This document shows positions 1-11,200 of a stretch of 64,000 bases of DNA, in pieces. Origin of the DNA: Trichaptum fuscoviolaceum (Eukaryota; Basidiomycota; Agaricomycetes; Hymenochaetales; Trichaptaceae); assembly GCA_910574455.1 (NCBI GenBank), contig CAJSYZ010000009.1, positions 4,109,040-4,173,039 on the forward strand. The letters are read 5' to 3'. The notes beneath the pieces were generated by a model. It saw only the letters and a list, made by a program, of their open reading frames with translations. It was not told the origin of the DNA and ran no database searches. A program made the translations under genes and the position numbers. Each line of letters begins with the position of its first letter. Within the stretch, counting starts at the first letter, position 1.

Positions 1-208
1 TTTGCTACCGGGGCCTAGCCCCTCATAATTTGATATAAAATAGCTCCTTGCTAGTACGAAAGGTTAATCTTTTTTATTTGCAATATGATGTCGCCGTTAA
101 TTTACAATTAATGTTGCGACACTGGGCAAAGGTAAGCGCCGGCGCTTAACTACGGTGTTGTGTGCGCGCGTCCGTGCTTGTCCTTATCTCCCACTTTCAC
201 GACCACTG

Positions 209-212
209 CGTC

Positions 213-253
<41 letters not shown>
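209..253. repeat. (TC)n microsatellite
   Basis: A near-perfect run of TC dinucleotides. The Ser/Leu-rich ORF read across it is an artefact of the repeat. Confidence 0.95.
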
Positions 254-255
<2 letters not shown>

Positions 256-471
256 CTCGGTTTTCTTCTCTTTTACTCTATGCTAGAAGGATATCAACGC
301 AATGTAACTTGCGTGGGAGGAGCAGGAAGGCCGTAAATGCGGCAGGTGCGTAACTCTTAATTTTGCATTTAGATGGAGCTAACCTTTTGCTCGACTCATA
401 GTTGCACCGTGAACCTCACCCTCTTCTTCATTTCATTGCAAGAACGTCAACGATAACACAGGACGCTATGC

Positions 472-837
472 ATGCCTATCTCTCTTCCGCTTTCCCAAAT
501 CCAAGCACAGCAGCAGCAGCAAATCCAAGCAAGCTCAACTTTTTCATGGCTGACGTCGCTGCAAACACAACAATCGCAACAATAGCAGCGTCGGCAACGA
601 CAATCGCCTTCGTCTCCAGAATCTCCATTCAACAAACCTGGTCAACAGTCGTACCAGGACGATCACGATCACGAGCAAGAGTTGAACGGCTCGGATTCTG
701 AACAGGAAGCTCCCCGGCCTAATCCCCATCCACAGCTTGTACATTCTCACAGCTGCTGCTCGGCATCTGCTCTTCAGCAACGGCAACAGCATGCGCAAGC
801 ACTCAGCTTTGTGCGTCCGATACTGGTTGCCGTCTGA
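472..837 (+). pseudogene. Decayed Gln-rich ORF
   Basis: From the ATG at 472 one frame reads a Gln-rich stretch (QIQAQQQQQIQASS), then a single TAG at 583-585 that looks like a mutated Gln codon in a CAA/CAG run. It continues through a low-complexity Ser/Pro/Asp/Glu/Gln segment (SPSSPESPFNKPGQQ, then DDHDHEQELNGSDSEQEAP) to a stop at 835-837. The composition resembles the disordered part of a fungal regulatory protein. No folded domain is visible, and the surrounding sequence shows no convincing further exons. It may be a fragment of a dead gene or a chance Gln-rich reading of CAG-rich DNA. Confidence 0.3.
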
Positions 838-2420
838 GTTCCTGGTTCGAACTACTGTCTTCGTGACAGTGAGTGCTGGACGATGACGACGATCTGGCTG
901 CCGATATTGAGCTTGCTGATTTGTGTGTGCCATTTCCTTCAAACGACGCAAGCGCAGCAAAGGGAATAGAAGGTTTGTGAATTCCCTCGAACCCGTTCTA
1001 CCAAATGCACCCCAACTTTGGGGAATAGCCTTTGCGACTGCGCGTGATCTTCGTGATCAGCGGCTTCGCGAAGGTTAATCTTAGTATGTTTGTTCTCTTT
1101 TTTTCTGTATTTAAATCATGTATAATATAACTTAAATCTGATCTATAATACACATACATTTGAACAACAAAAAAACTGCGAGCAAGGAGTGAATCATTAA
1201 TGTTTTAGACGTTGTCGAAGGTGTCCTTCGACACGTCGTCGTCCTCGAAGTTGAGTCCGGCGATTCCCGGACCATTCATCCGAGGCATCGCCGAACACAC
1301 ATTTCTCTCAAAATTAAAACACTCGTTCGAGTGGACTTCAGGCACATTATGCTATGCAAAAGCTTTTGCATGACAGTAAATTATAATATTTTTTTAAATA
1401 GCATTCATGCACTCTGCTGCTGTGTAATAAGTAAAACAGCTATAAAAGTGCTGTTCTAGCAGTATTTATTCATTTCTATATTCTTCAGTGCATTTTATAC
1501 TTCCATATTCTGTACAATAGATCTATTTTACATTATATATCAGTCGCAAAAAGAATTACGTTGATAGATAGCTTGGAAGTGGTTGAACTTGAAAGTGGTG
1601 TTTCGGGTGCATCACTTCGAGTGAAACTTGTACACATGTGTTCGACTCTCGGACTGATTTGTCTACTTCACAACTGTCTTCTTAGTAACTTCCATTCTAG
1701 CACCTGATTTTGTTTCATTAGAGCCTCTATTATTGCTATGTAACATATCTATATTTTTTAATCATCATTAATATAGTGAAACTAGCTGCAAATGTTGAAT
1801 TTTGACTCAAAAGTGCACAAAATGGCCAATTTTAGAGATTGTTTCATTTTTGTAGCCGTTTTTAAAGCTGCATTAAAGCCCATAATTTTTATAGAGCTTC
1901 CATAATATATTATGAGCCATAATGTAAAGTTCTAAGGCTATCAGAGGAACGTAAGATAAAAGAGAAATCAAAGATTTGTAGGAAATATGCATGAATCATG
2001 CATTTCTGTTGTAGAGTTTACATTGTACCCTTTGTAACACATTTTGTAGCCCCCAGACATTTTGTGTACATACATTAGCCTAACATACATCTAACTAACT
2101 ACTGTGCCTGAGATCAGTATGGCTACATTAAATTCAGAACGTATGTTATTGATATGTTTGAAGCAGAAAAAAAGTGTGAGACATACCATATATAGTAATT
2201 TCACGCGATTCTCAGGGTCGTGGCGCGCTATCTGCACGCATCACGAACGTCGTCTTTCTCTCTTTCTTCCCTCTTCCCTCTTCTTCAAGCTCTTGGAGCT
2301 ATGGATGAGGGCAAGAAGGTGTTTGCTTCGCGCAAACGCCGTCTTGCTTCTGCTTCCGCAGCCTCTCGCCTCTCGGGCGCGAGCTGTATGCTCGCAAGCG
2401 CAGCTTTCTAGGCCTCGGGC
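838..2420. other. AT-rich non-coding stretch
   Basis: No ORF of conviction on either strand. Mostly AT-rich single-copy sequence, without the palindromic words that dominate later intergenic DNA. The part from about 2,220 to 2,420 is pyrimidine-rich and then Ala/Ser/Arg-coding in several frames, with no recognisable protein. Confidence 0.6.
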
Positions 2421-2664
2421 GACGAGTCCTACTCCTACAACCTCCTTAACTCTCTGAACGGCGAGAAGCTCAAGGACAAGCGCAAGCCCGAGAACAAGGC
2501 AAAGCTGGAGACTGCCATCAACGAGACGATCTCATGGCTCGACGCCTCGCAGGAAGCATAGAAGGAGGAGTACGAGGAGAAGCAGAAGGAGTTAGACAGC
2601 GTCGCAAACCACATCATGTAGAAGCTCTTATCCGGTGCGGGTGGTGCATTCCCTGGCGGTGCGT
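2421..2664 (+). pseudogene. HSP70 C-terminal pseudogene fragment
   Basis: Translation from 2421 gives the C-terminal substrate-binding/lid region of a cytosolic HSP70: ESYSYNLLNSLNGEKLKDK, then KAKLETAINETISWLDASQ, KEEYEEKQKELDSVAN and a Gly-rich tail starting GAGGAFPGGA. The order and spacing match the end of fungal SSA-type HSP70s. Two in-frame TAG codons (2559-2561 and 2619-2621) interrupt it, and the ATPase domain is absent upstream, so this is a truncated non-functional copy. No introns are visible inside the fragment, which fits either a processed copy or a captured terminal exon. Confidence 0.88.
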
Positions 2665-3462
2665 CATTCCGTTTAGCTTAATGTCCTCTTTGCAATGGTG
2701 AGTAGCACCTCAGATTTGACTGACAGTGGCTTGTTTTTTTTCACCGCAGATGCGCCAGAATCCATTGAGCTGTGCGTGATAAACGCTTGCGAGCTTTCAC
2801 ACTCTTTCCCCTTTCAAAAAAACCTCCCTATCCTCAAGCAGATCCTCCGCAAGCAGCCCCCTTCCTCAATCTCGCCGCTTCGAAATCGAGCTGAGCATCC
2901 TTGCGAAGGATGAGGAGGTCGGTTGGGTAGAGAAACCCACTGTCTTGTGTGCCTGTGTGATCTGAGAGCGAGCAAAAGTCAACACCCCGAGTCCTTCTGA
3001 GGACTTTGCACCGGTCGCCCGCAGAGACAGACAGCGGCAGCGCGTCTGGGAGCGAGAAGCAAGGGCCCACGCGCCGCGCTTCTCCTCACCTGCGGTGCGC
3101 TTGTATGCCTCTGCTTTTTTTTACTCCGTGGGTCAGGCCAGTGGACGGCGCGCCCGACGCGCCACGTACCGGCTGCGCACCACCCCACCGGGGGTGGCGG
3201 GAATGGCGCGCTATTCCCCGCCGCGTGCGCGCGCGCGCAAGGCCGCCACGCGCACCGCCCTAGCGCGTGCTTTTTTTGTATTTAAAGTATGTATTTGAAA
3301 TGGTAGACCGTACTATCCAGGCACTATAAATTAGAATATAATCTATATTTCAAATGAGTACGGGGCCCTGCTGTCCTGCCGGGCGAAGCCCTGACAAGGC
3401 TGCGTCGGCACGCACGGCCCAGGCAGAGCTGAAAGGCAGAACAAGCTGCCGAAGGTCTGCCG
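2665..3462. other. GC-rich non-coding stretch
   Basis: About 2,980-3,290 is strongly GC- and CpG-rich. Overlapping ORFs on both strands there (Arg/Pro/Ala-rich) are composition artefacts. No gene supported. Confidence 0.6.
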
Positions 3463-3507
3463 AAGTTATCGCGATAACTTTAGAAACGGGTTGCGATAAT
3501 TATCGCA
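3463..3507. repeat. Two adjacent perfect palindromes
   Basis: AAGTTATCGCGATAACTT at 3463-3480 is a perfect 18-bp palindrome. TGCGATAATTATCGCA at 3492-3507 is a perfect 16-bp palindrome. They share the half-site GCGATAA and lie about 30 bp upstream of the broken left edge of Plavaka copy 1. Confidence 0.9.
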
Positions 3508-3538
3508 TATCCATAAGATTATTAGTTGGTACTGGTGT

Positions 3539-6500
3539 GACAATGGCCAAAAGGCAACAAACGAGAACTCCGAGTCATGGAAGAGGAAAGAGTATGATGT
3601 ATGGTATCGGGATCCTTTGGAAGTGATCCGTAATTTGGTGGATAATCCGGCTTTGGAAAGCGAATTCGACTGTGTTCCATTTCGTGAATATCAGCCAAAG
3701 GAGGACTCTGATGCCAGTGACAACAAAGAACGAGTGTTCAGAAATTACATGTCCGGAAATTTTGCTTGGGAACAGGCTGTAGGTCATGACTCATGAACTC
3801 GCAGGAAACATACTGATTATCCTTGACTTAGAATAAGATCTACGCCGAAGATAAAGCAGTCCATGGATCTATGTTTGTCCCGGTAATCTTAGGGAGCGAC
3901 AAGACAACAGTCTCTGTCGGAACTGGAAACAACGAATACTATCCGTTATATCTCTCCATCGGGAATATATCTAACAAGGCCCGGCGGTCACAGAAATTGA
4001 ATACAGTCCAGCTTATAGCATTTCTAGCAATACCAAAGAGTGTGTACCATACCATAATATTTGATTAGTTCTGACACATTTTGCAGCTGAGCGGCAATAC
4101 GAAAAGTCGGATGAATTCCGCCGCTTTCGACATCAAGTCTTTCATTCATCTATATCGAGAATCTTGAGACCACTGAAGAGCGCAATGTCCATGAACAAAG
4201 AGCGAACCATTCTCCGGTGCCCTGATGGTCACTTTCGTAGGTCGATTCTCGGACTCGGCTCGTATATAGCCGATTATCCGGAACAGGTGAGTCTATGCGC
4301 AATATGCACAGGATGGTGCTGCAAGTAAGTACCGTCCTTCCCCAACATCGCATCCGAGCCCGAGAAAATGGCTTAATGTGTCTTTATAGATGCACAGCAC
4401 CTCACAAGAACCTAGATAATCCGGAATTCTTTACAAATCCTCGAACAAAAGAGCTGCACGAACGATTGATAGAACAAGTCGATGATAACAGCATAAGTAG
4501 AGCAACAATTCGTAAAGAGTATGGGTTCCACCAAGATATTGTGGTAAGGGTTCCGAATTCTCCATTGGATGTGCACTTACCACAACGATAACCCGTAGCC
4601 CTTCACCAATGACTTCCCGCGTGCAGATATATGCGATCTCATTTCTCCGGACCTTCTGCACCAAATCATCAAAGGCGTGTTCAAGGATCATCTTGTCGAG
4701 TGGATATGCCAGAGCTTGACCACAACAGAGCTGGATATTGTGGATAAAAGGTGCTATTCTCTTACAAGTAGAATAATATGAGTCTCAGTGCTAACTTTCG
4801 CATAGAATCAGAGTCGCTGCTTCTTTTCCTGGTCTTCGCAGATTTCCCGAAGGTCGAGGCTTCAAGCAATGGACAGGTAATGATTCAAAGGCACTTATGA
4901 AAGTATATGGTCTTTTCATCTCGTTCGACGCGGTGGTTTGCTGATATTTGATGCAATCCGCTTAGGTATATCTTCCGGCTATTGTGGGCATTGTGCACGA
5001 TGATATAATTCACGCATTGAGTGCATTTCTGGACTTCTGTTACCTTGTGCGTCGGTACACGATAACAGCCTCGACTCTTGATCAGATCAAAGCCTCTCTG
5101 GATCACTTTCATCAATATCGGCAAATATTCATAGCGAAGGGCATCCGGGATAACTTTTCGCTGCCACGACAACATGCCATGACCCATTATCCTACAATGA
5201 TCCCTCTCTTTGCTGCACCTAGCGGGTTGTGTTCATCTATAACAGAAAACAAACACATCTACGCGGTCAAGCAGACATGGCGACGTTCAAACAAAAATGA
5301 TCCTTTGGGTCAGATGATTACAGCGAACCAACGACTCAGCAAACTTATTGCGTCGAGGGCAGACTTCAAAAGGCGTGGACTGCTGGACGATACGCTGGCT
5401 GAGGCTACGTGGAAAGCCTTGCGAGACGTTTTGCGGAAAAATATATCAGAGACGGTCACGGATGACACTGAGAGGACCCGTAATCAAAGAGAGGAAATGC
5501 AACATCATGGCGTACTATTTGTAGGTGCAGCCAATGATACAGAGGACTTCTTCGATGATATTGCGGCCAATCAAGAGCCAAATGAAATTGCAGATCTGGA
5601 CGATTCGGAAGGTTTAGCGGATGGGCCACAGCGTGGTGCGGTTCATGGCAGAGGATTTGCTGAATGCCAGTTCCACTTGGGTGGCAGAAATGACCCTTTG
5701 AGCTTAATGCTAATGGCTTCGAGACAGCGTCAGTAACACGTCTTTCTGATGCTGCACATCTAACTTCCTTGTTGTCGTCCACACAGAGTCCAGCAAGGTG
5801 TACCCTAAACAGCTCAGCGCTCTTGCGGCAAAAAAAGGCCATCCAGAGCTCCGACAGCTCCGACAACTCATAAAAAAGTACTTATTCAACAAGTACGAAA
5901 GGTGCAACCACAACTCCGATTCAGAGTGCTCTGCTGGCATGGCCGAATCGGACTACAACAGATTTGAACACTTTGAACTGGATATGAGCAATGACTTTTC
6001 AGTTTTCCATTCGGCCACCGCTTTCTTTGCCTACCGTGGTGAATCGATTCCCATAGAACAAGCAATGAGGGAAGTGATTAGGTCTAGCCCCTCTTGGCGT
6101 GGAAAACCTCGACGAGATGCAGTTCTTGTTCGAGTTAGCTCCGGCAAAAAGGGATTTGCAGGAATGAGAGTTGCCCGTGTTATGCTTCTATTTTCCTTCA
6201 CCGACAAAGTGGAACGTCACGAATGTGCTCTCGTCCAGTTTTACAAATGCGTTGGAGACTCGCCTGACCCAAAAACAAGTATGTGGATAGTCGAACCAGA
6301 GTACGAGTTCACGACCCCTACCTCTCAATCTGTCGCAAGTGGTCCTCAACAGAGTGCCAGTGGCAGAGCCACCTACCGCTCTAAGAGTTCGAAGTTTACC
6401 GTGATAGCTCTAGGGGATATCTTTCGGTTAGCTCACCTCCTTGGGGTCCCGAAGGGTGATGAATCTCCTCCGAAATCATTGGAACCGGAAGGCTCCTTGG

Positions 6501-6574
6501 ACTTTTACGATAAGTTTTATGTTAACAGATTCGCTGATATGCACATGCATGAAACATTATACGAAGCCAGATAA
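3539..6574 (+). pseudogene. Plavaka-type transposase, copy 1 (5'-truncated)
   Basis: A multi-exon transposase remnant closely related to the copy at 45.3-49.3 kb. Homology starts abruptly at about 3539, matching about 46,239 of copy 2, so the N-terminal part is missing. Conserved exons include WKRKEYDVWYRDPLEVIRN, VPVILGSDKTTVSVGTGNNE, a YIADYPEQ segment, SPDLLHQIIKGVFKDHLVEW and the signature block around 5,100-5,340 (FSLPRQHAMTHY, GLCSSITENKH, TWRRSNKNDPLGQM). These are hallmarks of Plavaka transposases (DDE type, common in Agaricomycetes); the D in SPDLLHQ and the E in ITENKH are likely catalytic-core acidic residues. Introns are short GT-AG. The frame stays open through the region where copy 2 is frameshifted. 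The C-terminal exon 5798-6574 ends in a helical tail. No terminal inverted repeats were identified. Confidence 0.9.
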
Positions 6575-7529
6575 CTTGAATAGAGTTAAATCCTATTTCT
6601 AGGCGTTAGCATGCCTGTGAGTATGTTGGCATATATGACTATATAATTTGTACCTTGAGAGAGCACGGCAAGGGCATGTCAAATATGATTTCAATGATTA
6701 GTATTCAAGTTGTGATGAGGTCATGGCGGTGTACCCTCCAAAATCCGAACTTGAAGTTATCCTTGACGAGGAGTCGGCGTTAGAAAACACTGGCAGTGGC
6801 ACGCCGAGTCCGACTCCGAGTCGGGTTGGCACAGTACCACTGGCAGTGGCACCATGACTAATTTGATTTGATGTATTATTCCATTATAGTGACCGCAGGC
6901 CCTTAAGTAGGGCCTATCATGATGATGGCGCACTTAGAATACATTGTAATTTAACACTACTGTAACTTGAATGTAATTGTAGAACTTGAAAGCGCAGAAT
7001 AATTTTAACAAACAAGAAAAAGTGCAAAGGGTATGATCAGATTGAGATATGCCGAATGACGGTATTGTGAGGCGAAGTGTTGCTTGAAAGACTCTCAGAG
7101 GGGAGTGCATACAGTTACAGGAATTGTTCAAGTGTTGATACAATATGTTGGTGATGGTTTTTATACAGTGCTCCGAGTCCGAGTCGATGGGGGGAACCGC
7201 TTTCGAGAATCCGAGAATCCGAGTCGGAGGCGTTCCGAGTGTATACTATTAGTAAATAAACTGATAGTACTAGTCGTAGTAAAAAACGGGCCGAGCCTTT
7301 CAAATTGCCGGCACTCCGAGTCAGGCTCAGGCTCAGGCAATTCCGGAACTTGAACACAGTGCCCTTCCTTTGAGCGGGAGAGAGAGAAAAAGCGAGGAAT
7401 AAGTAGAAAAAGCCGGGTTCATTGAGTCGCGATGGCCGGGAACAGGTGGGGAAAGCGTTGTCCTTGATGTAGTGCAGGACTAGGTCATGCCTGGTACCCT
7501 TGCCCAGGGTTGATCTCAATGTGAAGGGT
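6575..7529. other. Intergenic, scattered palindromic words
   Basis: No supported gene. Clusters of ACTCCGAGT-type and CACTGGCAGTG-type words occur at about 6,780-6,855 and 7,165-7,345. The rest is unremarkable AT-rich sequence. Confidence 0.6.
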
Positions 7530-8070
7530 TTATTTTTGAGTGACGTTTGGAGTGCTCCGAGTCGGCGGGTGTCTGCGTACACACTGGCAATCGACACTGG
7601 CACGTGAAGAGATAATGGGAGACCGGATCCGGAACTTGGCAATTGAAACAGAGAGGAGAGTCAGTGCACAATATGCGGGCCACGTGAGTATTGAGTGGTG
7701 TGTATCCCGTCCGGAGTTGTGTGATGATCACACACTCGTTCCGGCTCCGATCCTTGCAGATTCTGCGAACTGCCCGAGACGGTGCAGTGAGGTCAACGGC
7801 GCGCAGTTTCTTCCCACTCTTCAATCTGATCCACTCCGTCTTCCAGCGCAAGGAGGATTGGAGTTTCCGGTCTGCAACATCGGGATGCTTCAGGCGTCCA
7901 ACCTATCTCGAGTCGGAGAATTGTGCCGCGATTTCGGCTTTCGCGTCCACTCAGGCTTGTTCGCCGTTCGCGGCCATGTCTTCGTGGCTCGGTACCCAGT
8001 GAATAGTGATTGCCAGAGTGGTTCATTGCTCAGGCTGCCGAAGTCGCTGGATTTCTGCCCAGAACGTTCT
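7530..8070 (-). mobile_element. LINE (Tad-like) RNase H/C-terminal remnant
   Basis: On the minus strand one frame (about 8,070 to 7,920) reads an RNase H core, ITIHWVPSHEDMAANGEQA, followed by TGA and VDAKAEIAAQ. This is the typical VPSH/GHxxxxGNExAD motif of the RNase H in fungal Tad1-type non-LTR retrotransposons. After a frame change, 7,851-7,516 reads the element's C-terminus: ITQLRTGYTPLN and SPLCFNCQVPDPVSHYLFTC, the terminal C-x2-C-x6-H-x4-C motif. The TGA inside the RNase H and the frame change show it is dead. No reverse transcriptase is visible upstream, so it is a 3' fragment, as is usual for LINEs. Confidence 0.85.
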
Positions 8071-8278
8071 GAGTAAGTGCTGGCCCGGTTGTGCTTTGGG
8101 TGTGTGGATGACTTGAAGGCCAGGCGACTTTCCTTATATGTCTCACTGGCAGTGCTGTGGCGGCGTGTCTACTACACGCAGACATACTACTTACTCAGCC
8201 TACTAGTAGTAGCCTGGTCTGGGTACGTTACGAAAATAGCTAATACTAGTACCACAGCCACTCAGGCTGCAACTACTC

Positions 8279-8284
8279 TATAAA
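8279..8284 (+). promoter_or_regulatory. TATA box for protease-like gene 0
   Basis: TATAAA about 80 bp upstream of a leader intron (8361-8452, GTATGT...CAG). The genes at 15.3 and 19.3 kb have the same arrangement of TATA element followed by a short first exon and a GTATGY-CCTTTCC intron. Confidence 0.5.
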
Positions 8285-8469
8285 GTATGACTTGAAGAAG
8301 CTTCAATGCCAGGTCCTCGCCCTTTGCCCTCCTCGTCCTCGCTCATTCATCTGAAAAGTAGTATGTCCTTTCCTCCCGTGTCACTATCCTTCCCGCATTC
8401 AACTATTGTCTGCTCTCCCATTCCCCTTATTATTACTGACTGTCTCTTGCAGCTTTTATTCACAATACG

Positions 8470-10652
8470 ATGAATCCGGGCAACCGAGACCGGATGAAGC
8501 GTCCGAGTCGTCCCGGCGGCTCACTGGCACAGCAAGTCAATGCCAGCCTCAGGCTGCCAAGTGGCAGCTCTTTGAATTTGGAAGTGAGTTATGTCTTGGC
8601 GTCTTATACTACAATTTCAAATTTGTTATCTCACATCCAACTTGGACTTGAAGTCATTGCCGGTTGGCCGGGCTCAGGTACTAGTATGTACTGCTGTTTA
8701 ATTGAAATTTTCACCATGCTGAATGTCACCGATCCCCCATTTACCTCAATTAGCCATTTAGAAGGCCAGTGGCGACACTGAACTCCGAGTCGAGTTTTTA
8801 TACCTGTCAGTATTATATCGGGATTCGGTCCAACCCTCCTCTAGTTGGCAGATCGAACCATGATCGGCGGCGAAAAGAGGACCATCAACATCGGGGAAAA
8901 GAAAAGTTCTTGAACGTCCTCGACAACGACTGCCCTCTGATCGGGCAATGGCCCGTTTTGCTACCTATATTTGAAGACGCTTTTGATCGCTTTCACGTCA
9001 GGCATACCGTGACATGCATAGATATATGCAAGATTGGATATCATAAAGACGGGAAGGGGGAAGACGGGAGGTCAGATCCTGTTGTCGTGTGGATTGGAGT
9101 AATACCGTCCGAGTTGGAGGTGCTTATGCCCTCCGACTACGAGAGGCCTGTTGGTGATGTTTATTGTGAATGCGCCGACGCGATTAGAAGCTCCATTCGC
9201 AAGCGCTGGACATTCAAGTTATCAGGGCGGTTCGAGGTAGAATTTCGCGAGGCCATAGAATTTCGTCATGTCGACACCGACGAACAAGCTGATCATGATG
9301 CAGACCCCCTGGTCTATATGGCTATAAACCAAATCCCACCTGAGACGTATGTCCCTGTACCTGATGTTGAACGACCGAATCCCGAACCTCAACCAAACGC
9401 TGCACCTCTCAGGGAAGTGGATGACGAAGTTTGGGGTCAGCTCGTCCTCATGCTGCCACCCGTTCCTGACCCCTCACAATCTGATCTGGGATCATTCATG
9501 CAACGGATGTTGCACAAGGTCCAGACCACTGTCTCACACGCTATATCGGTGCAACCAGGCGTTGCTGTCAGCCCCCGAGGAAAGCGATCGTACGGAACTC
9601 TGGGACTTGTTGTGCAGATTCCAGTTCAGTCGGAAGGACAGGAAGCCAGGCTTCTATCGCACTTCATAACGTGTCGTCATGTATTGCTTCCAGACACCAT
9701 CTCACATATCGACAATAGAGTCGAGAACGCCACCGCCTACAACTTGAAACGCGTGCAAATTGCACCTACGATCCACTACGATTATGTTTACAAATCGTAC
9801 CTGAGTTCGGTGGAGGAGGAACTTCTAGAGAAATTGTTACGCCATGCACAGACCCGGGTTGACTACGTACAGGCTATAGCAGACGTGCAACTTGAACAAG
9901 TAATGAGCGAACTGAACAACTTCAAAACTCAGCTTCAGACATGGCATGCGGATACTAGTGACAACTCAAACACCCTGGTCATCGGCGCAGTAGTCTATTC
10001 GCCTTCACCAAGGCGCGAGAACTACCGAAGCATGTACGACCGCGATATTGCTGTCGTCCAGCTGTGCCATACCGTAATGGCTAACACAGTGGTCCCATAC
10101 TATAACGTTTTGAACTTCGGTATCTACGCGCAGGACAACACTATTTTGAACAGGATACGAACATTTTTCAATGAGCAACATGAGTTATATCCCGAAAATA
10201 ACTCGTTGCCTATCAGGGCCGATATCATCCCGAGCGCTGAGATGAATGTTTCGATCCCAGTTATAAAAGCTGGTGCTTCCACCGGTGTGACAGTCGGCAT
10301 GGCCAACCCTATGGAGGCAATCTCCTTCGTCCGCGTCAATGTGTGCTATCGCAACAACCGTCCCACATACATTCTCACGTATGACCAACACCTGTACTGG
10401 ACCGTGTATTCGCCGCTATCGGACGTCTTCTCGACAGCAGGTGATTCTGGAGCTGTCGTCGCTGACTTACGAGGACGGTGGGGAGGTCTCGTCGCATCTG
10501 GGGTCGGGGTTGATGAAGATCGACTCGACATAACATATACAATCCCTGCTTTCGCAATCCTCGAGCAACTCTATAATGAGGCTGAATTCCCCAGAATTAT
10601 AATACCTCAGGCTCAGGCTGACACTGACCCGGACTTGGACCCGCAGCCTTGA
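8470..10652 (+). CDS. Chymotrypsin-fold serine protease-like protein (gene 0)
   Basis: Two coding exons, 8470-8583 and about 8754-10652 (intron 8584-8753), give about 670 aa. A further in-frame ATG at 8306 reads through the leader intron (8361-8452) and would add 24 residues, but it lies only 27 bp from the TATA box. The protein has a short Ser-rich N-terminus, then a domain of about 110 aa (CPLIGQWPVLLPIFEDAFDR to GRFEVEFREAI), then a trypsin-like domain. His is in FITCRHVLLPD (codon 9678-9680), Asp in YDRDIAVVQL (10044-10046) and Ser in AGDSGAVVADL (10446-10448), with ASTGVTVGMAN before the Ser motif, a signature of a large uncharacterised basidiomycete family. No signal peptide is visible, so it is probably intracellular. 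Proteolysis is inferred from the complete triad; the substrate is unknown. The first domain is almost identical in DNA to genes 1-3, but the protease domain is divergent. Confidence 0.8.
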
Positions 10653-11200
10653 AGTTGACAGCGAGAGCAAGTCCGAATCGACGTTGCCTATCTATTTTTT
10701 CCCCTTCACTTGTCCATCTCTCCACTAGCATACTGGTTTTGTTGGTTTTATTGCGTGCCCTTACTTAGTAGTTGCAAATTGTGATACAAAAATATCATGA
10801 TGTTCCAAAGCTGTTACAACTTCAATCTTGCAGATCAAACCTTGAAATGGGTAAAGTTCTAGTTCAAGTAGAGCTCCAATTGTTGAACGTAAAGTCAGAT
10901 TGGGCATAGTGACTTATAACGTGAACTTGAAGGCATCTAAATCGTACTCAGCCTAAGTAGTATCACAGCCTCCTGAGTGATTGCCAGTGCTATCTTCGAC
11001 CCGGAGTCGAACTCCGACTCGGAGTCGGAGTCACTGGACTCCGAGTCGTCACTGGCACTCCCAGGCACTCCCAGCCTCTGAGGCTCAGGCTGCCACTGAG
11101 TGCCGGCGTGGCAACTTGAACACTACTAATATAAGAGCGCCGCCAGTGTCTTCCACTGGCACCCCCACCCTCTCAGGCTTCCCACTATCAGTTGGTAACA
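10653..11200. other. Intergenic with palindrome lattice
   Basis: About 10,650-10,930 is plain AT-rich sequence. About 10,940-11,180 is dense in CCGAGTC/GACTCGG, CACTGGCA, CTCAGGCT and ACTTGAA words. No gene. Confidence 0.6.

Noticed and set aside
402..701. 99-codon ORF starting MHREPHPLLHF
   Set aside because: The neighbouring frame has far stronger protein-like composition (Gln-rich, then acidic); this one is its shadow.
2834..3298. Several overlapping ORFs on both strands
   Set aside because: GC-rich composition makes stops rare; the translations are Arg/Pro/Ala-rich without domain character.
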